A stretch of DNA of 64,000 nt from Acidobacteriota bacterium (GTDB lineage: Bacteria > Acidobacteriota > Terriglobia > Bryobacterales > Bryobacteraceae): positions 1 to 64,000 of the forward strand of contig JANXXI010000211.1 in the NCBI GenBank assembly GCA_025350695.1, in the 5' to 3' direction. This document shows positions 53,754 through 62,603 of this stretch, one piece after another (the first letter of the stretch is position 1; each line of letters begins with the position of its first letter). A program made the position numbers and the translations under genes. The notes below the pieces were generated by a model, which searched no databases, had not been told where the DNA came from, and was given only the letters and a program-made list of their open reading frames with translations.

Positions 53754-55097
53754 ATGTCCACCAATAGACGCACTTTCCTCACTGCCGCCGCCTCCTCCTC
53801 CTATTCCCGCATCCTTGGCGCAAACGACCGCGTGCAGGTTGGCTTCATCGGCTATGGCCTAATCGGAGCGCAACACGTTTTCGATTTCAAGAATCAAAAA
53901 GACGTGGACATGGCAGCCATGTCGGAAACTTACCAACCCCGCATGGAGCAAGGCATCGCCGCCTGCGGGGGCAAAGCCAAGGCCTATCCCGATTTCCGGC
54001 GCATGTTCGACGACAAGGACATTCAAGCCGTAGTTGTCTCCACGCCCGATCACTGGCATGCGCTGTTAACCATCATGGCTTGCGCCGCCGGCAAAGACGT
54101 CTACGTGGAAAAGCCATTGACCGTTTTCGTCGCCGAAGGCCGTTGGATGACCAAGGCCGCCCGCAAGTACAACCGCGTCGTTCAAACCGGTACGCAACAA
54201 CGAAGTGGACTGCACTACCGTAAGGCAAAGCAGCTAATACAAGATGGCGCCATCGGCAAGGTTGTCAACGTCAAAATGCAATCCGCGCGCAACATCATGC
54301 CGGGCTTCGGCGTTCCTCCCGCTGCCGCCAAGCCTGCGGACTTCGATTACGACATGTGGCTTGGCCCCGCCCCCTTGCGCCCCTACAGTCCCCATCGCGG
54401 CATCTACCATTTCCGCTGGTTCTGGGATTACTCCGGCGGCCAGATGACCAACCTTGGCGCACATTCAATCGACATCATGCAGTGGTACATGAATGTGCTT
54501 GGCCCCAAGGCTGTCTCCTCCAGCGGTGGCCGCTTCGCGCTTGAAGACGATGGAGAAACGCCCGACACGCAAGACGCCATTTTTGAGTACCCCAACTACA
54601 CAGCAACTTGGCACCATCGCGAAGCCAGCATGGGCAGGCGCACCGGCGGCGGTCTCGAATTTTACGGAACCAAAGGGAGTCTCGGCATAGATCGTTCCGG
54701 TTTTGAGATCACGCCCGACATGAAGGTGGACCCCGAAAGTCTCATCCCACAATTCCAAGGCCATCCCGGCGGCGGTCCAAAGACGTCGGATTTCAAGCCA
54801 TCGCCTTGGACAGCGTCCGTTAAAGAGAAAGGCTCCGGCGCCGAACAGTTCGATCTTCATGTCCGCAATTTCCTCGATTGCATCAAGACGCGCCAAAAGC
54901 CGATATCAGACGTTGAAGACGGCCACCGCGTGGCTGTCTCTTGTCACTTGGCCAACCTGTCGTTACGCCTCGGCCGTAAACTACGCTGGGATCCGGTGAA
55001 GGAAGAAATCATTGGCGACGCCGAAGCATCGAAAATGCTCATCCGCCCATATCGCAAGCCTTGGGATCAGGTGCTGAAGAGTTTCAATTTAGGATAA
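53754..55097 (+). CDS. Tat-exported Gfo/Idh/MocA oxidoreductase
   Basis: 447 residues. The N-terminus MSTNRRTFLTAAASSS is a twin-arginine signal, and the mature enzyme starts GFIGYGLIG (Rossmann loop). VYVEKPLTV carries the EKP lysine, and GGQMTNLGAHSIDIMQWYM is the conserved active-site helix. Family members oxidise or reduce sugars and related compounds with NAD(P). Periplasmic members like this one are typical of acidobacteria and planctomycetes and often carry their cofactor bound. It is not clearly part of an operon. Confidence 0.9.
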   Translation: MSTNRRTFLTAAASSSYSRILGANDRVQVGFIGYGLIGAQHVFDFKNQKDVDMAAMSETYQPRMEQGIAACGGKAKAYPDFRRMFDDKDIQAVVVSTPDHWHALLTIMACAAGKDVYVEKPLTVFVAEGRWMTKAARKYNRVVQTGTQQRSGLHYRKAKQLIQDGAIGKVVNVKMQSARNIMPGFGVPPAAAKPADFDYDMWLGPAPLRPYSPHRGIYHFRWFWDYSGGQMTNLGAHSIDIMQWYMNVLGPKAVSSSGGRFALEDDGETPDTQDAIFEYPNYTATWHHREASMGRRTGGGLEFYGTKGSLGIDRSGFEITPDMKVDPESLIPQFQGHPGGGPKTSDFKPSPWTASVKEKGSGAEQFDLHVRNFLDCIKTRQKPISDVEDGHRVAVSCHLANLSLRLGRKLRWDPVKEEIIGDAEASKMLIRPYRKPWDQVLKSFNLG

Positions 55098-55351
55098 GTC
55101 CGCTAGGTTTGGGAGCTTATACCTTTCTCTGCATGTTTTCCAATACTGAAACTGGGGCCGATTCGTGATCCGCGCGCCAGTCACAAAGTCGCGCTGCTCA
55201 GGAACCGTAGGTGCATCGGAAATAGTTTTGACCAGCCCCCTATGAAAGCGGGGATTTTTCAGACCATTTGAAGCGCTGATTCTACGCAGCAAGGTCTGTG
55301 GGAGCAGCCTTCGATTAACCACAGTGGTTTGCAGAACTGTGAGTTTCGCCT

Positions 55352-56755
55352 TTAGGCTCTCGCTGCGAAGCTCTGGATCAGTTTCCAGACAACATCTATA
55401 TCTTCCTGCTCGGTTGCATAATTACCCACAGCCACCCGCAACGAAAATCGCCCTCGCAGAACCGTCTGCGAAATAAACGCCTCCCCGCTCGCATTTACTC
55501 GGTCAAACAGCGCCCGGTTCGCATCGTCGCTCCCTCTCAACCGGAAGCACACAGTCGAAAATGGAGCGGGCGCAGTTAACTCAAATCGAGGATCCGCGCC
55601 CACCTTCGCCGCAAAATCCCGTGCTAACTCCATGTGCCCCCGCAGCACCTTGCGAAGCCCTTCCAATCCGAAGTAGCGCATCACAAACCACAACTTCACC
55701 GCCCGAAATCGCCGCCCCAACTGAAATCCATAGTCCATCAAATTAACCGCCCTCGGATCCTGCGACGAACTCAAATACGCCGGATTGTAGGCGAAGGCGC
55801 GCCGCAAAACTTCAGGATGCCGCGTGTACAGCACGCTCGTGTCCACCGGCACAAACATCCATTTATGTGGGTTCATCACCAGCGAATCCGCCTGTTCCAC
55901 ACCCGCGAACATTGCCGCATATTCAGGCAGCATGGCGCACACGCCGGCGTAAGCCGAATCCACATGCAACCAAAGTTTGTACTTCTTAGCGATCCCAACA
56001 ATGTCCGCCACCGGATCCACCGATGTGGTCGAAGTCGTTCCCAGCGTCGCCACAATCGCACAGGGCGTCAACCCCGCCGCAAGATCCGCTTCAATCGCTT
56101 GCTCCAGACCGTCCGCTCTCATCGCGAATGCTTCGTCCGATTCGATCTTCACCAAATTATCCAAACCCATTCCAAGGGTGATGACCGCTTTATCCACCGA
56201 CGAATGCGCTTGGTCGGAACAATAAATTCGCAGCCCAGTCCGCGTTCCTTTTATCCGCGAATCCGGATCAGTTACCTCTCGCGCCGCAGCCAAAGCGTGC
56301 AGTGTACTGGTCGACGCCGTGTCATAAATAATTCCAAAAAACTCGTCAGGCAGCCCCATCCATTGCCGCAACCACGCAAGCGCCACCTGCTCCAGTTCAG
56401 CCACCGCCGGCGATGCCGTCCAGTTGAACCCATTCGTGTTAATCACGCTCACAAGCATCTCGGCCAGCACCGCCGGGGTCGAAGCCGTGCACCCGAAATA
56501 GTTCAAAAACCGCGGATGATTCCAGTGCACCACCGCGGGCAGCACAAGATCGTGGAAATCTTTGACCGCAACTTCCATCGGCTCGCCCCAATCAGGCCCG
56601 CTGGCTGGAAGCTTGTCGATCAAATCTCCTGGCTTCATGTCTGGAGTGATTCGAAACCGCCCAGGGTCCGTGAAATAATCGGCCATCCACTCCACAACTT
56701 CGCGCCCCACTTTGCGGAACTCTTCGGCGTTGTGTTTCATATCTTTCATTCTCAC
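55352..56755 (-). CDS. PLP-dependent group II amino acid decarboxylase
   Basis: 467 residues, the size of aromatic L-amino acid decarboxylases. PLP Lys lies in MNPHKWMFVPVD, preceded by WLHVDSAYAGVCAML and the conserved YCSDQAHSSVDKA. HPRFLNYFGCTASTPA forms the active-site entry loop. Substrates in the family are tryptophan, tyrosine, DOPA or glutamate; the loop cannot resolve which. It is divergent from the following Gfo/Idh gene, with only 48 bp between the two starts for both promoters. Confidence 0.88.
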   Translation of the reverse strand: MRMKDMKHNAEEFRKVGREVVEWMADYFTDPGRFRITPDMKPGDLIDKLPASGPDWGEPMEVAVKDFHDLVLPAVVHWNHPRFLNYFGCTASTPAVLAEMLVSVINTNGFNWTASPAVAELEQVALAWLRQWMGLPDEFFGIIYDTASTSTLHALAAAREVTDPDSRIKGTRTGLRIYCSDQAHSSVDKAVITLGMGLDNLVKIESDEAFAMRADGLEQAIEADLAAGLTPCAIVATLGTTSTTSVDPVADIVGIAKKYKLWLHVDSAYAGVCAMLPEYAAMFAGVEQADSLVMNPHKWMFVPVDTSVLYTRHPEVLRRAFAYNPAYLSSSQDPRAVNLMDYGFQLGRRFRAVKLWFVMRYFGLEGLRKVLRGHMELARDFAAKVGADPRFELTAPAPFSTVCFRLRGSDDANRALFDRVNASGEAFISQTVLRGRFSLRVAVGNYATEQEDIDVVWKLIQSFAARA

Positions 56756-56803
56756 AGTTTCGATATACTATTTCTTCCCTCAACAAGGGTAGGAGCACGA
56801 AAC

Positions 56804-58072
56804 ATGACCAATGAAATCTCCCGCCGGAATTTGTTCTCCGCAGGCGCCGCCAGCACCGCCTTCCAGATCATCCGCCCAGAATTAGTGCGCGGCGCCGGTA
56901 AGGAAAAACTCACCGCCGGCCTGATCGGCTTCGGTGGCCGTGGCCGCCAAGCCGTCAACGACTTGCTTACCGGCACGGAAAATGTTGAAGTCGTCGCCGT
57001 TGCCGACATCTTTGAGGATCACGTGGAAACCAACATGCGTTGGATTAACGAGGATGCGCGCAACGCCAAGATTAAGGACCGCGTCAAAATTGCTCCGGAC
57101 CGCCGCCACATCGGCTTTGACGCCTACAAGAAAATCATCGCAAGCGACGTGGATATCGTCATGCTCGCCACGCCTCCCGGCTATCGCCCAATGCACTTTG
57201 AGGCAGCCATCAATGCGAAGAAACATGTCTTCTGCGAAAAGCCATTCGGTACCGACCCAACCGGCGTTCGCCGCTTCATGGACGCCGCCAAGAAGTCCGA
57301 AGAACTAAAGCTGACAGTGATGAGCGGAGCCCAACGCCGCCATGATCGCAAGTATCAAATCACCGTCGACAAAATTAAGAACGGAGCCATCGGCCAACTC
57401 GATTCCGCCTATGCCTACTGGGTAGGTACGCCTGTTATCCAGCAAAAAGCCCGCGACGCCAAGTGGGGCGATATGACCTGGCAACACCGCGCCTGGTATT
57501 CCCACCTGTGGCTCTGCGGCGATCAAATTGTGGAACAGCACTTGCACAACATTGACGTCATCAACTGGGTAATGGGCACGCATCCCAAAAAAGTGATGGC
57601 AGTTGGCGGCGCCGCATGGCGTCCTCGCGAAGAGATTTACGGCCACATTTTCGATCACTTCTCCTCCGACTTCGAATATGAAAACGGCGTCCGCATGTCC
57701 AGTTACTGCCGCCAATATCCCACCCAAGGCAATCTCGCCCGCAAGGTGGATGAACTGGTGATCGCAAGCAAAGGCCGCTCCAATTGTCACGACCTCGCCG
57801 GTAACGAGCCTGCCGCGCCGCCCTACCAGGCAGAACACACCGCCATGGTCAATTCCATTCGTGGCGACGGCCCGTACATAAACCACGCCATGGCAGTCGC
57901 CGAAAGTACGATGACCTGCATCATGGCCCGCGAATCGGCTTATTCCGGAATGGAAATCACATGGGATATGATTATTAATTCCAAACAGGATCTGTTCCCC
58001 AAGCAGTTCGATTACGACCTGAAGATGGAAAGTATGCCCTTACCTGTTCCTGGGGTCTACAAGTTCACCTAG
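56804..58072 (+). CDS. Tat-exported Gfo/Idh/MocA oxidoreductase, second copy
   Basis: 422 residues from ATG 56804, with GGAG ten bases upstream. The open frame runs much further left, but that part is antisense to the decarboxylase. The N-terminus MTNEISRRNLFSAGAAST is a Tat signal. GLIGFGGRGRQAV is the dinucleotide loop, KHVFCEKPFGTDPTG the EKP motif, and QIVEQHLHNIDVINWVMG the active-site helix. It is more distant from the 53754 copy than a tandem duplicate would be. Substrate unknown, sugar or polyol likely. Confidence 0.9.
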   Translation: MTNEISRRNLFSAGAASTAFQIIRPELVRGAGKEKLTAGLIGFGGRGRQAVNDLLTGTENVEVVAVADIFEDHVETNMRWINEDARNAKIKDRVKIAPDRRHIGFDAYKKIIASDVDIVMLATPPGYRPMHFEAAINAKKHVFCEKPFGTDPTGVRRFMDAAKKSEELKLTVMSGAQRRHDRKYQITVDKIKNGAIGQLDSAYAYWVGTPVIQQKARDAKWGDMTWQHRAWYSHLWLCGDQIVEQHLHNIDVINWVMGTHPKKVMAVGGAAWRPREEIYGHIFDHFSSDFEYENGVRMSSYCRQYPTQGNLARKVDELVIASKGRSNCHDLAGNEPAAPPYQAEHTAMVNSIRGDGPYINHAMAVAESTMTCIMARESAYSGMEITWDMIINSKQDLFPKQFDYDLKMESMPLPVPGVYKFT

Positions 58073-58156
58073 CGACGACCGCGTTCCCGTTCGGCAGTCC
58101 GTTACGCTAATCTGGATAATTGAAACCTACTCCGTTTGGTACGCGTCCGATTGGGC

Positions 58157-58825
58157 ATGAGCGGATTAGCTGGCGTTCTTGAACTTCCGGTAGCAGTCAC
58201 TGGTCGAGCGAAAGCAAAAGTGGATTATCACAAGACAGACGAGGCTGCACTCATCCGCCGTGTTCAGGCGGGCGACGAAGCCGCGTTCAAAGATGTCGTG
58301 GATCGCTTCCAATCGAAAGTCTTTTCAATCATTTACGGCATTCTGCGCAATCGCAACGATGCCGAGGATATCTCCCAACAGGTATTCGCCAAAATTTATT
58401 TCTCAATAAACAGCTTCGATTTCCGCAGCTCTCTTCTTACTTGGATCTACAAGATCACCGTTAACGAATGTTACGACTACCTTCGCAAGAAGAAAGTTCG
58501 CAAACTTGTTTACGAAAGCGATTTTTCTGAAGATGACGCGCGAAAAATGGAAAGTTCCGATATTGCCGTGGACAGAAGCCCCAGTGCTGACGATGCTTTA
58601 GCTAAGAGAGATCTCGTCGCCAAGCTGCTTTCCAAAGTCTCTCAAGAGGACCGTTCCTTGATTTTGCTGAAGGAAGTAGAAGGCCACTCGGTGGAAGAAT
58701 TATCCCAAATGACGGGCATGAATGAGAATACAATAAAGGTAAAGCTATTTAGGGCGCGGCAGAAGTTGCTGAAAGCCGCCCAGAGATTGACCAAAATTCC
58801 TGGTCAAATCGCCTTTGGAGCCTAA
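58157..58825 (+). CDS. ECF sigma factor, RpoE-like
   Basis: 222 residues from ATG 58157; a TTG 21 bases upstream is possible. Region 2 is seen in DAEDISQQVFAKIYFSINSF with the TWIYKITVNECYDYLRKKK segment, and region 4 in ILLKEVEGHSVEELSQMTGMNENTIKVKLFRARQKL. The N-terminal 30 residues are extra. It directs RNA polymerase to a small regulon. The next two genes are a membrane anti-sigma factor and a Spy/CpxP-like protein, so envelope stress is the likely signal. Confidence 0.92.
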   Translation: MSGLAGVLELPVAVTGRAKAKVDYHKTDEAALIRRVQAGDEAAFKDVVDRFQSKVFSIIYGILRNRNDAEDISQQVFAKIYFSINSFDFRSSLLTWIYKITVNECYDYLRKKKVRKLVYESDFSEDDARKMESSDIAVDRSPSADDALAKRDLVAKLLSKVSQEDRSLILLKEVEGHSVEELSQMTGMNENTIKVKLFRARQKLLKAAQRLTKIPGQIAFGA

Positions 58826-58931
58826 TCGCAGTAGCAGTAAAAGGATCTTTGATTCGACGAAAATGCTTGCGGACAAACCGATCCGCTGCGAACAAGATCT
58901 TTCGTAGTCATGTTGGTAAGGGAAGATAGAT

Positions 58932-59399
58932 ATGCACGATCCAGTCATCCAAAATCTGGAGGCTTATCTTGAGGGCCGTCACGCCCCTGAGCTTGAGTCT
59001 CACGTCCGATCCTGCGGCAGTTGCCGGACCGAACTCGAGTTGATGGTTAAGCATGCTGCTTTGTTCCACGCGTTGAAGGTGGAAGACCAGCTTGCCCCAG
59101 CTCCCGGGTTCTACAACCGAGTCGCTGCTCGCATAGAATCACAGGCACAACCGTCCTTCTGGGACCTGCTGCTAGATCCGATCTTTGGCCGCCGCCTTGT
59201 ATTCGCCACCGCTGCTTTGGTGATGGTCATGTCTGGCTATTTGATGCTCACTCCAACCGAAGCGGCTCAAATTTCTTTTGCCCCGGAACGTTTGTTGGTC
59301 TCCCCTCCGCCCAACGCGCCAACGCAGGTTGGTCAAGACGTGGAAAATGACCGAAACGTCGTGTTGGTCGACATGGTGAGCTACGCGCAGGCGGATTAG
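58932..59399 (+). CDS. Zinc-type transmembrane anti-sigma factor
   Basis: 155 residues. His24, Cys28 and Cys31 in HVRSCGSC form the ZAS-type zinc motif near the N-terminus. A single membrane helix (about 82-104, RRLVFATAALVMVMSGYLML) separates the cytoplasmic sigma-binding part from a 50-residue periplasmic tail. It should hold the sigma factor 106 bp upstream inactive until the periplasmic tail senses damage. The motif is the Hx3CxxC form. Confidence 0.85.
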   Translation: MHDPVIQNLEAYLEGRHAPELESHVRSCGSCRTELELMVKHAALFHALKVEDQLAPAPGFYNRVAARIESQAQPSFWDLLLDPIFGRRLVFATAALVMVMSGYLMLTPTEAAQISFAPERLLVSPPPNAPTQVGQDVENDRNVVLVDMVSYAQAD

Positions 59400-59404
59400 G
59401 CAAA

Positions 59405-59779
59405 ATGTTTCCCAGTTCAAATGCTCCCCTAAGAACTCCGAAAATCCTCCTGGTGCTGATATTAGTATTCGGGTGCGGCGGATTAACAGGCGTGGCCCTT
59501 TCCCGCCTGCAAACAGCGCAAGCCTCGACGGCCACCAAGCTCAATGCCAGTTGGAAAAAAATGACCATGGATCGCATGCGCCGTGAGTTGCAACTGACTC
59601 CAGTGCAGGCCGAATCCATCGAGCAAGCGCTCGATGATTTCACCATGTTCTATCAATCTCTGCAAGCGCAAATGGACGACGTGCGGTCGCACGGCAAGGA
59701 TCGCATTCAAGGCGTTCTGAACGCCGATCAACGCAAGAAGTTCGAGCAAATGGTGACCGAGCTTAAGCAGACCCGCTAG
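59405..59779 (+). CDS. Exported Spy/CpxP-like protein
   Basis: 124 residues. A membrane anchor or signal (ILLVLILVFGCGGLTGVALS) precedes a helical periplasmic part with ELQLTPVQAESIEQALDDFTMFY and ILNADQRKKFEQMV-like helices (VLNADQRKKFEQMV here), the LTPxQ pattern of Spy/CpxP and heavy-metal-sensor proteins. These bind misfolded periplasmic proteins and often feed back on a stress regulator. It starts six bases after the anti-sigma stop, so the three genes form one module. Confidence 0.75.
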   Translation: MFPSSNAPLRTPKILLVLILVFGCGGLTGVALSRLQTAQASTATKLNASWKKMTMDRMRRELQLTPVQAESIEQALDDFTMFYQSLQAQMDDVRSHGKDRIQGVLNADQRKKFEQMVTELKQTR

Positions 59780-59817
59780 GCTTATACCTCTTGGGATCCG
59801 CAAACTATTCCGAAATG

Positions 59818-59858
59818 GGGCAGACCCAAGTCTGCGGAGGACCCTGGTCCGACTGCCC
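59818..59858. repeat. REP-like palindrome, copy 3 (three-stem form)
   Basis: GGGCAG (59818-59823) pairs with CTGCCC (59853-59858), and inside are GCAGAC/GTCTGC (59820-59835, loop CCAA) and GGACC/GGTCC (59839-59850). The outer and first inner stems overlap by four bases, so they are alternative folds. It shares GGGC-GACC with the other copies. Confidence 0.5.
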
Positions 59859-60141
59859 AGGCGTCCTGGATTCCAACTCGGATAGCTCATGACGATGATA
59901 TTCGCCATTCGACGCCGATGGGGAACCTAACGTTATCGGTTCCCACGCCCTTTCGTTCGTTCATTCCAGGTTTCGATAACGGCGTTATCGGTAGTGAATC
60001 CCCAGTGTAGGATTGGTTGGGACGCGAAGGTGGAGTGAGGGCGGATGATCCCGAATCGACATCAAGCACGCCATTATTACCGGTGGAAACGCAACCAATT
60101 TTAGGCATGTCGAGCGGATTCTGATTTAGAATCGGCTGGTC

Positions 60142-60306
60142 TCAGGACCCCAAGAGATTTTTTCGCACTTGCGGCGTTTTCTGAACAACATCGTAGAACT
60201 CAGCTTGGTGGCGCACAAGTTGCTCCTCCTCCAATAGAGGGTCATTTGTTCTGATGGCATCTCTGACCGCGGCAATTTCTGTTGGTTGGAATCTCTTCCG
60301 GCCCAC
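60142..60306 (-). CDS. Short hypothetical reading frame, possible remnant
   Basis: 54 codons from GTG 60306 to TGA 60142-60144. It reads smoothly (KRFQPTEIAAVRDAIRTND, then VVQKTPQVRKNLLGS) with few rare codons and a charged, helical composition. No ribosome site is obvious, and an in-frame TAG lies 24 bases upstream. I do not recognise a family. It may be the tail of a lost gene. Confidence 0.25.
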   Translation of the reverse strand: MGRKRFQPTEIAAVRDAIRTNDPLLEEEQLVRHQAEFYDVVQKTPQVRKNLLGS

Positions 60307-60561
60307 GTGGGCAACGGTTTCTGGGAACTACTGCGGGACGCCCCGTTAATTACAGAATCTGATTTCGGACCGCTCCCCCAACTGTTTGCATGACCTTTCC
60401 CAAGCGGATGGCACGGTAACCGGCTCGATTCATGATCTCACCGTTTGCCTTCCGAGGAGAGAACCACCCACTGCATTGTTGTAGAACCCATGGCCCTTCG
60501 GCATACTATCGCAGTCCCAGCAATTCAGACCAGGCAATAAGCTAAGATTTCGACGGAGTCA

Positions 60562-60780
60562 TTGAACAAGAAGAGGTCGATAACAACGACGAGAAAACAG
60601 TACAGTCCGAATTTCAAAGCCCGGGTTGTGATCGAGGCGATCCCGGGCGTAAAGACACTGAGCCAGTTGGGCTCGCAGTCCAAGATGCATCCCATCCAGA
60701 TCGCGAAAGGGAGGAAGTCTGCGTTGGAGCAGCTTCCCGAGTTATTCGTGGAATCCTGTTCGAACCGTTTGAACCGCTGA
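60562..60780 (+). pseudogene. IS3-family OrfA fragment
   Basis: 72 codons from a TTG. RKQYSPNFKARVVIEAIPG and TLSQLGSQSKMHPIQIAK match the IS3/IS911 OrfA helix-turn-helix pattern, followed by LEQLPELF. After that the frame runs into GAACCG-rich sequence and stops, so the end is lost. There is no OrfB beside it. It marks the left edge of the repeat-containing accessory tail. Confidence 0.7.
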
Positions 60781-60810
60781 GGCGCTCGAACCGCTCGAAC
60801 CGCGCTAACC

Positions 60811-61012
60811 TCAACGGAGTGAAAACTTTCCAGCTATCAAAGGCATCGATTGCAATTCGGCTCCCCACACTGGACGCATTTCGAACTCTTGAGGCTTAAA
60901 TCGCTCTCTGCTCGAACCGAGTCAACTCCTTTGTAAAGCTTGGCATACAGGTAGAGAATCGTAATAGCGTCCGGACTGGGCACCCACACTGGACGCATTT
61001 CGAACTCTTGCC
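60811..61012 (+). repeat. Complex repeat, copy A (left and right arms plus middle box)
   Basis: Left arm from 60859 (GGCTCCCCA...), middle box CTCGAACC at 60911-60918, right arm from 60978 (GGGCACCCA...). The two arms share 28 identical bases, 60864-60891 and 60983-61010. The preamble CAACGGAG lies at 60812-60819. Copies B and C have the same parts in the same order and orientation. The arm spacing is 119 bp. Confidence 0.8.
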
Positions 61013-61192
61013 ACCCAATTGGCCATGTGAGGTGTATAGTTTTAGCTTCGGATGCGCCGTGACTCAGGCACGAGCCGGAGTTTCCGGGCCGTTGTTCCAA
61101 AGACCGCGCCACCTTTATAACAGAGCGCCTTCGCTGAAAGTCCGTCTACGTTTGCAGTGGTTGCCAGTAGTGAGGACAAACACGCGGGTCGA

Positions 61193-62056
61193 TTAGTGAC
61201 CACCGTCATAACGGTGATCGCACGACGGACACTTGGCAGCCGCTTCAAGCGACCAATACACATGCGAAACAGTTTTCGACCCGTCATTGTTGTAGCGTTC
61301 GTAAGTCGAACTGCGCCCATTGTTTGACTGGCTCACAAGCTTGCCCCAGCTATTGGGATCGTCGTTGGCATCAACGTCGGCATTAGACGACAGGGATGTT
61401 GTCTGGGCAACCGTGGTCGTGCTGTCAAGGTGCCCGTATATGATGTTCAGTTCATCGAAGTCATGCAAGTTGGGTCTCGTGCTCGCCGTCTTGGTGGCGT
61501 TGGCGCCCGTGTTCGAGAAATAATCCATGCAAGTGTTCTGGGAACTGCCATCCGTCGACTGGTGATCGAGCCCGAACGTGTGGGCAATCTCCTGGCACAT
61601 CACATGCCGCTTCTCATTGACGTTGTTATAGGTGCTGGTATTGAAATAGGTGTCATTCATCTTCGCCGACCCTTGGGTAATGTGAACGCCACCGGTGATA
61701 TTGATGCTCGCCAGGCCGAGCCAACCGTTATTGCCGTAGGTACTATTGCACACCTGAGTGGTCCCGGCCACCATTGAGCAACGCTTGTTGGACTGGCCGG
61801 CGACGATCGCGGTCAGAAGAGGCGTCGATGCTGCGCCGAAAACCGTGGGGCTGTTCCAATCCGAAGAGGCGTCGCTAAGGTGCTGTTGCCAGCCTGCGGA
61901 GAGGTTGTTGCCGAGCTTCAGGGTGAACTGTGGAGTGGTCCGTGCCCAGTGGTAACCGCCCCAAGAATTTGTCGCCAAAGCGACATTCACAAATGCCGCA
62001 AGCGCTGCCAGCCCCGCAGCAGCAGCCATTGATCGGCGTAGATTCAAGTAAGTCAT
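61193..62056 (-). CDS. Exported matrixin-like metalloprotease with QExxH site
   Basis: 287 residues from ATG 62056, chosen because AAAGGAG lies just upstream and a signal peptide (SMAAAAGLAALAAFVNVALA) begins there. The catalytic region reads VMCQEIAHTFGLDHQ, so the first histidine of HExxHxxGxxH is glutamine, followed by CMDY in the Met-turn position. The rest is Asn/Ser/Thr-rich and secreted. C-terminal Cys pair CPSC near the end. It lies between repeat copies A and B, reading against them. Confidence 0.78.
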   Translation of the reverse strand: MTYLNLRRSMAAAAGLAALAAFVNVALATNSWGGYHWARTTPQFTLKLGNNLSAGWQQHLSDASSDWNSPTVFGAASTPLLTAIVAGQSNKRCSMVAGTTQVCNSTYGNNGWLGLASINITGGVHITQGSAKMNDTYFNTSTYNNVNEKRHVMCQEIAHTFGLDHQSTDGSSQNTCMDYFSNTGANATKTASTRPNLHDFDELNIIYGHLDSTTTVAQTTSLSSNADVDANDDPNSWGKLVSQSNNGRSSTYERYNNDGSKTVSHVYWSLEAAAKCPSCDHRYDGGH

Positions 62057-62095
62057 ATGGAACTCCTTTGAGCGCGTAGACCCTGACCGCATCAT

Positions 62096-62603
62096 CCTCT
62101 TTATAAGCCTTTACGCCGCCCGTCGTTAGTATACACCCGACTGATTCCACCCGAACAGCCCTAAGGTATTTTTGCTTCGCGAATGGCGCTTCGGTTTGAC
62201 CTGGCAGCAACTCCCCGACCCGCCGGGAAGGCGGAAGGCACTCGGCCTTTCCCCGAAGATGCTGAAAGTACAGAATCGGCAACTTGCAGCCCCTTTGTTG
62301 ATTTCAGCACCAGTGGTATCCGTTCTCGCGAAGCGGCATGCAGCACCAGGAACGTGGATATCCTGATCGCCTTGGCCTCGCACCCAAGCTCTGCTACCCG
62401 CGCCTTTCCAGGCGGGATTCTTCAATAGGGCGACCGACCGGGCCTGAAGAATGTGCGGGATAATCTGCGGCCGGGCAATTACGCCGAACACGACCAAGCT
62501 CGACGGGGAGATGCTGGCCGGACAAATTCGTTGTCGAGTTCGAGTTCACGCCGGGGTCACAGTCAAAACGGGGCCAATCAGGACGAAACGTTCGAATCTG
62601 CCG
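62096..62603. other. Non-coding spacer upstream of the protease
   Basis: Apart from the upstream region of the protease gene, whose minus-strand leader contains TATACT near 62130, I see no supported gene here. Open frames over it lack start signals and read like shadows. Confidence 0.5.

Larger units (their letters stand above)
59780..60561. other. Gene-poor stretch with palindromes and a REP-like copy
   Basis: About 780 bp without a convincing gene. It holds the REP-like three-way structure at 59818-59858, a repeat CGTTATCGGT at 59931 and 59983, the 17-bp palindrome CGATAACG-G-CGTTATCG (59974-59990), and a 54-codon minus-strand frame at 60142-60306. Nothing else is recognisable. Confidence 0.6.

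Noticed and set aside
55089-55322. A 77-codon minus frame between the Gfo/Idh and decarboxylase genes
   Set aside because: It has no ribosome site and I recognise no family. Possibly a remnant, but not supportable as a gene.
55634-56803. A long + frame running through the decarboxylase and into the second Gfo/Idh gene
   Set aside because: Its first 390 codons are antisense to the decarboxylase, rich in Arg/His, and not protein-like. The real gene starts at 56804 with a ribosome site and Tat signal.
60837-61112. Minus-strand frames over the complex repeats reading EFE-x-xPxWVP
   Set aside because: The arms recur at 119, 111 and 118 bp, not multiples of three, and copy B has stops. The similarity is at DNA level, not protein level.
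62126-62497. A 123-codon minus frame between the protease gene and repeat B
   Set aside because: No start signal, Cys/Arg-rich shadow composition, and it overlaps the upstream region of the protease.
62534-62543. CGAGTTCGAG, an inverted match to the repeat arm
   Set aside because: Only ten bases agree, and the rest does not align with the arm.
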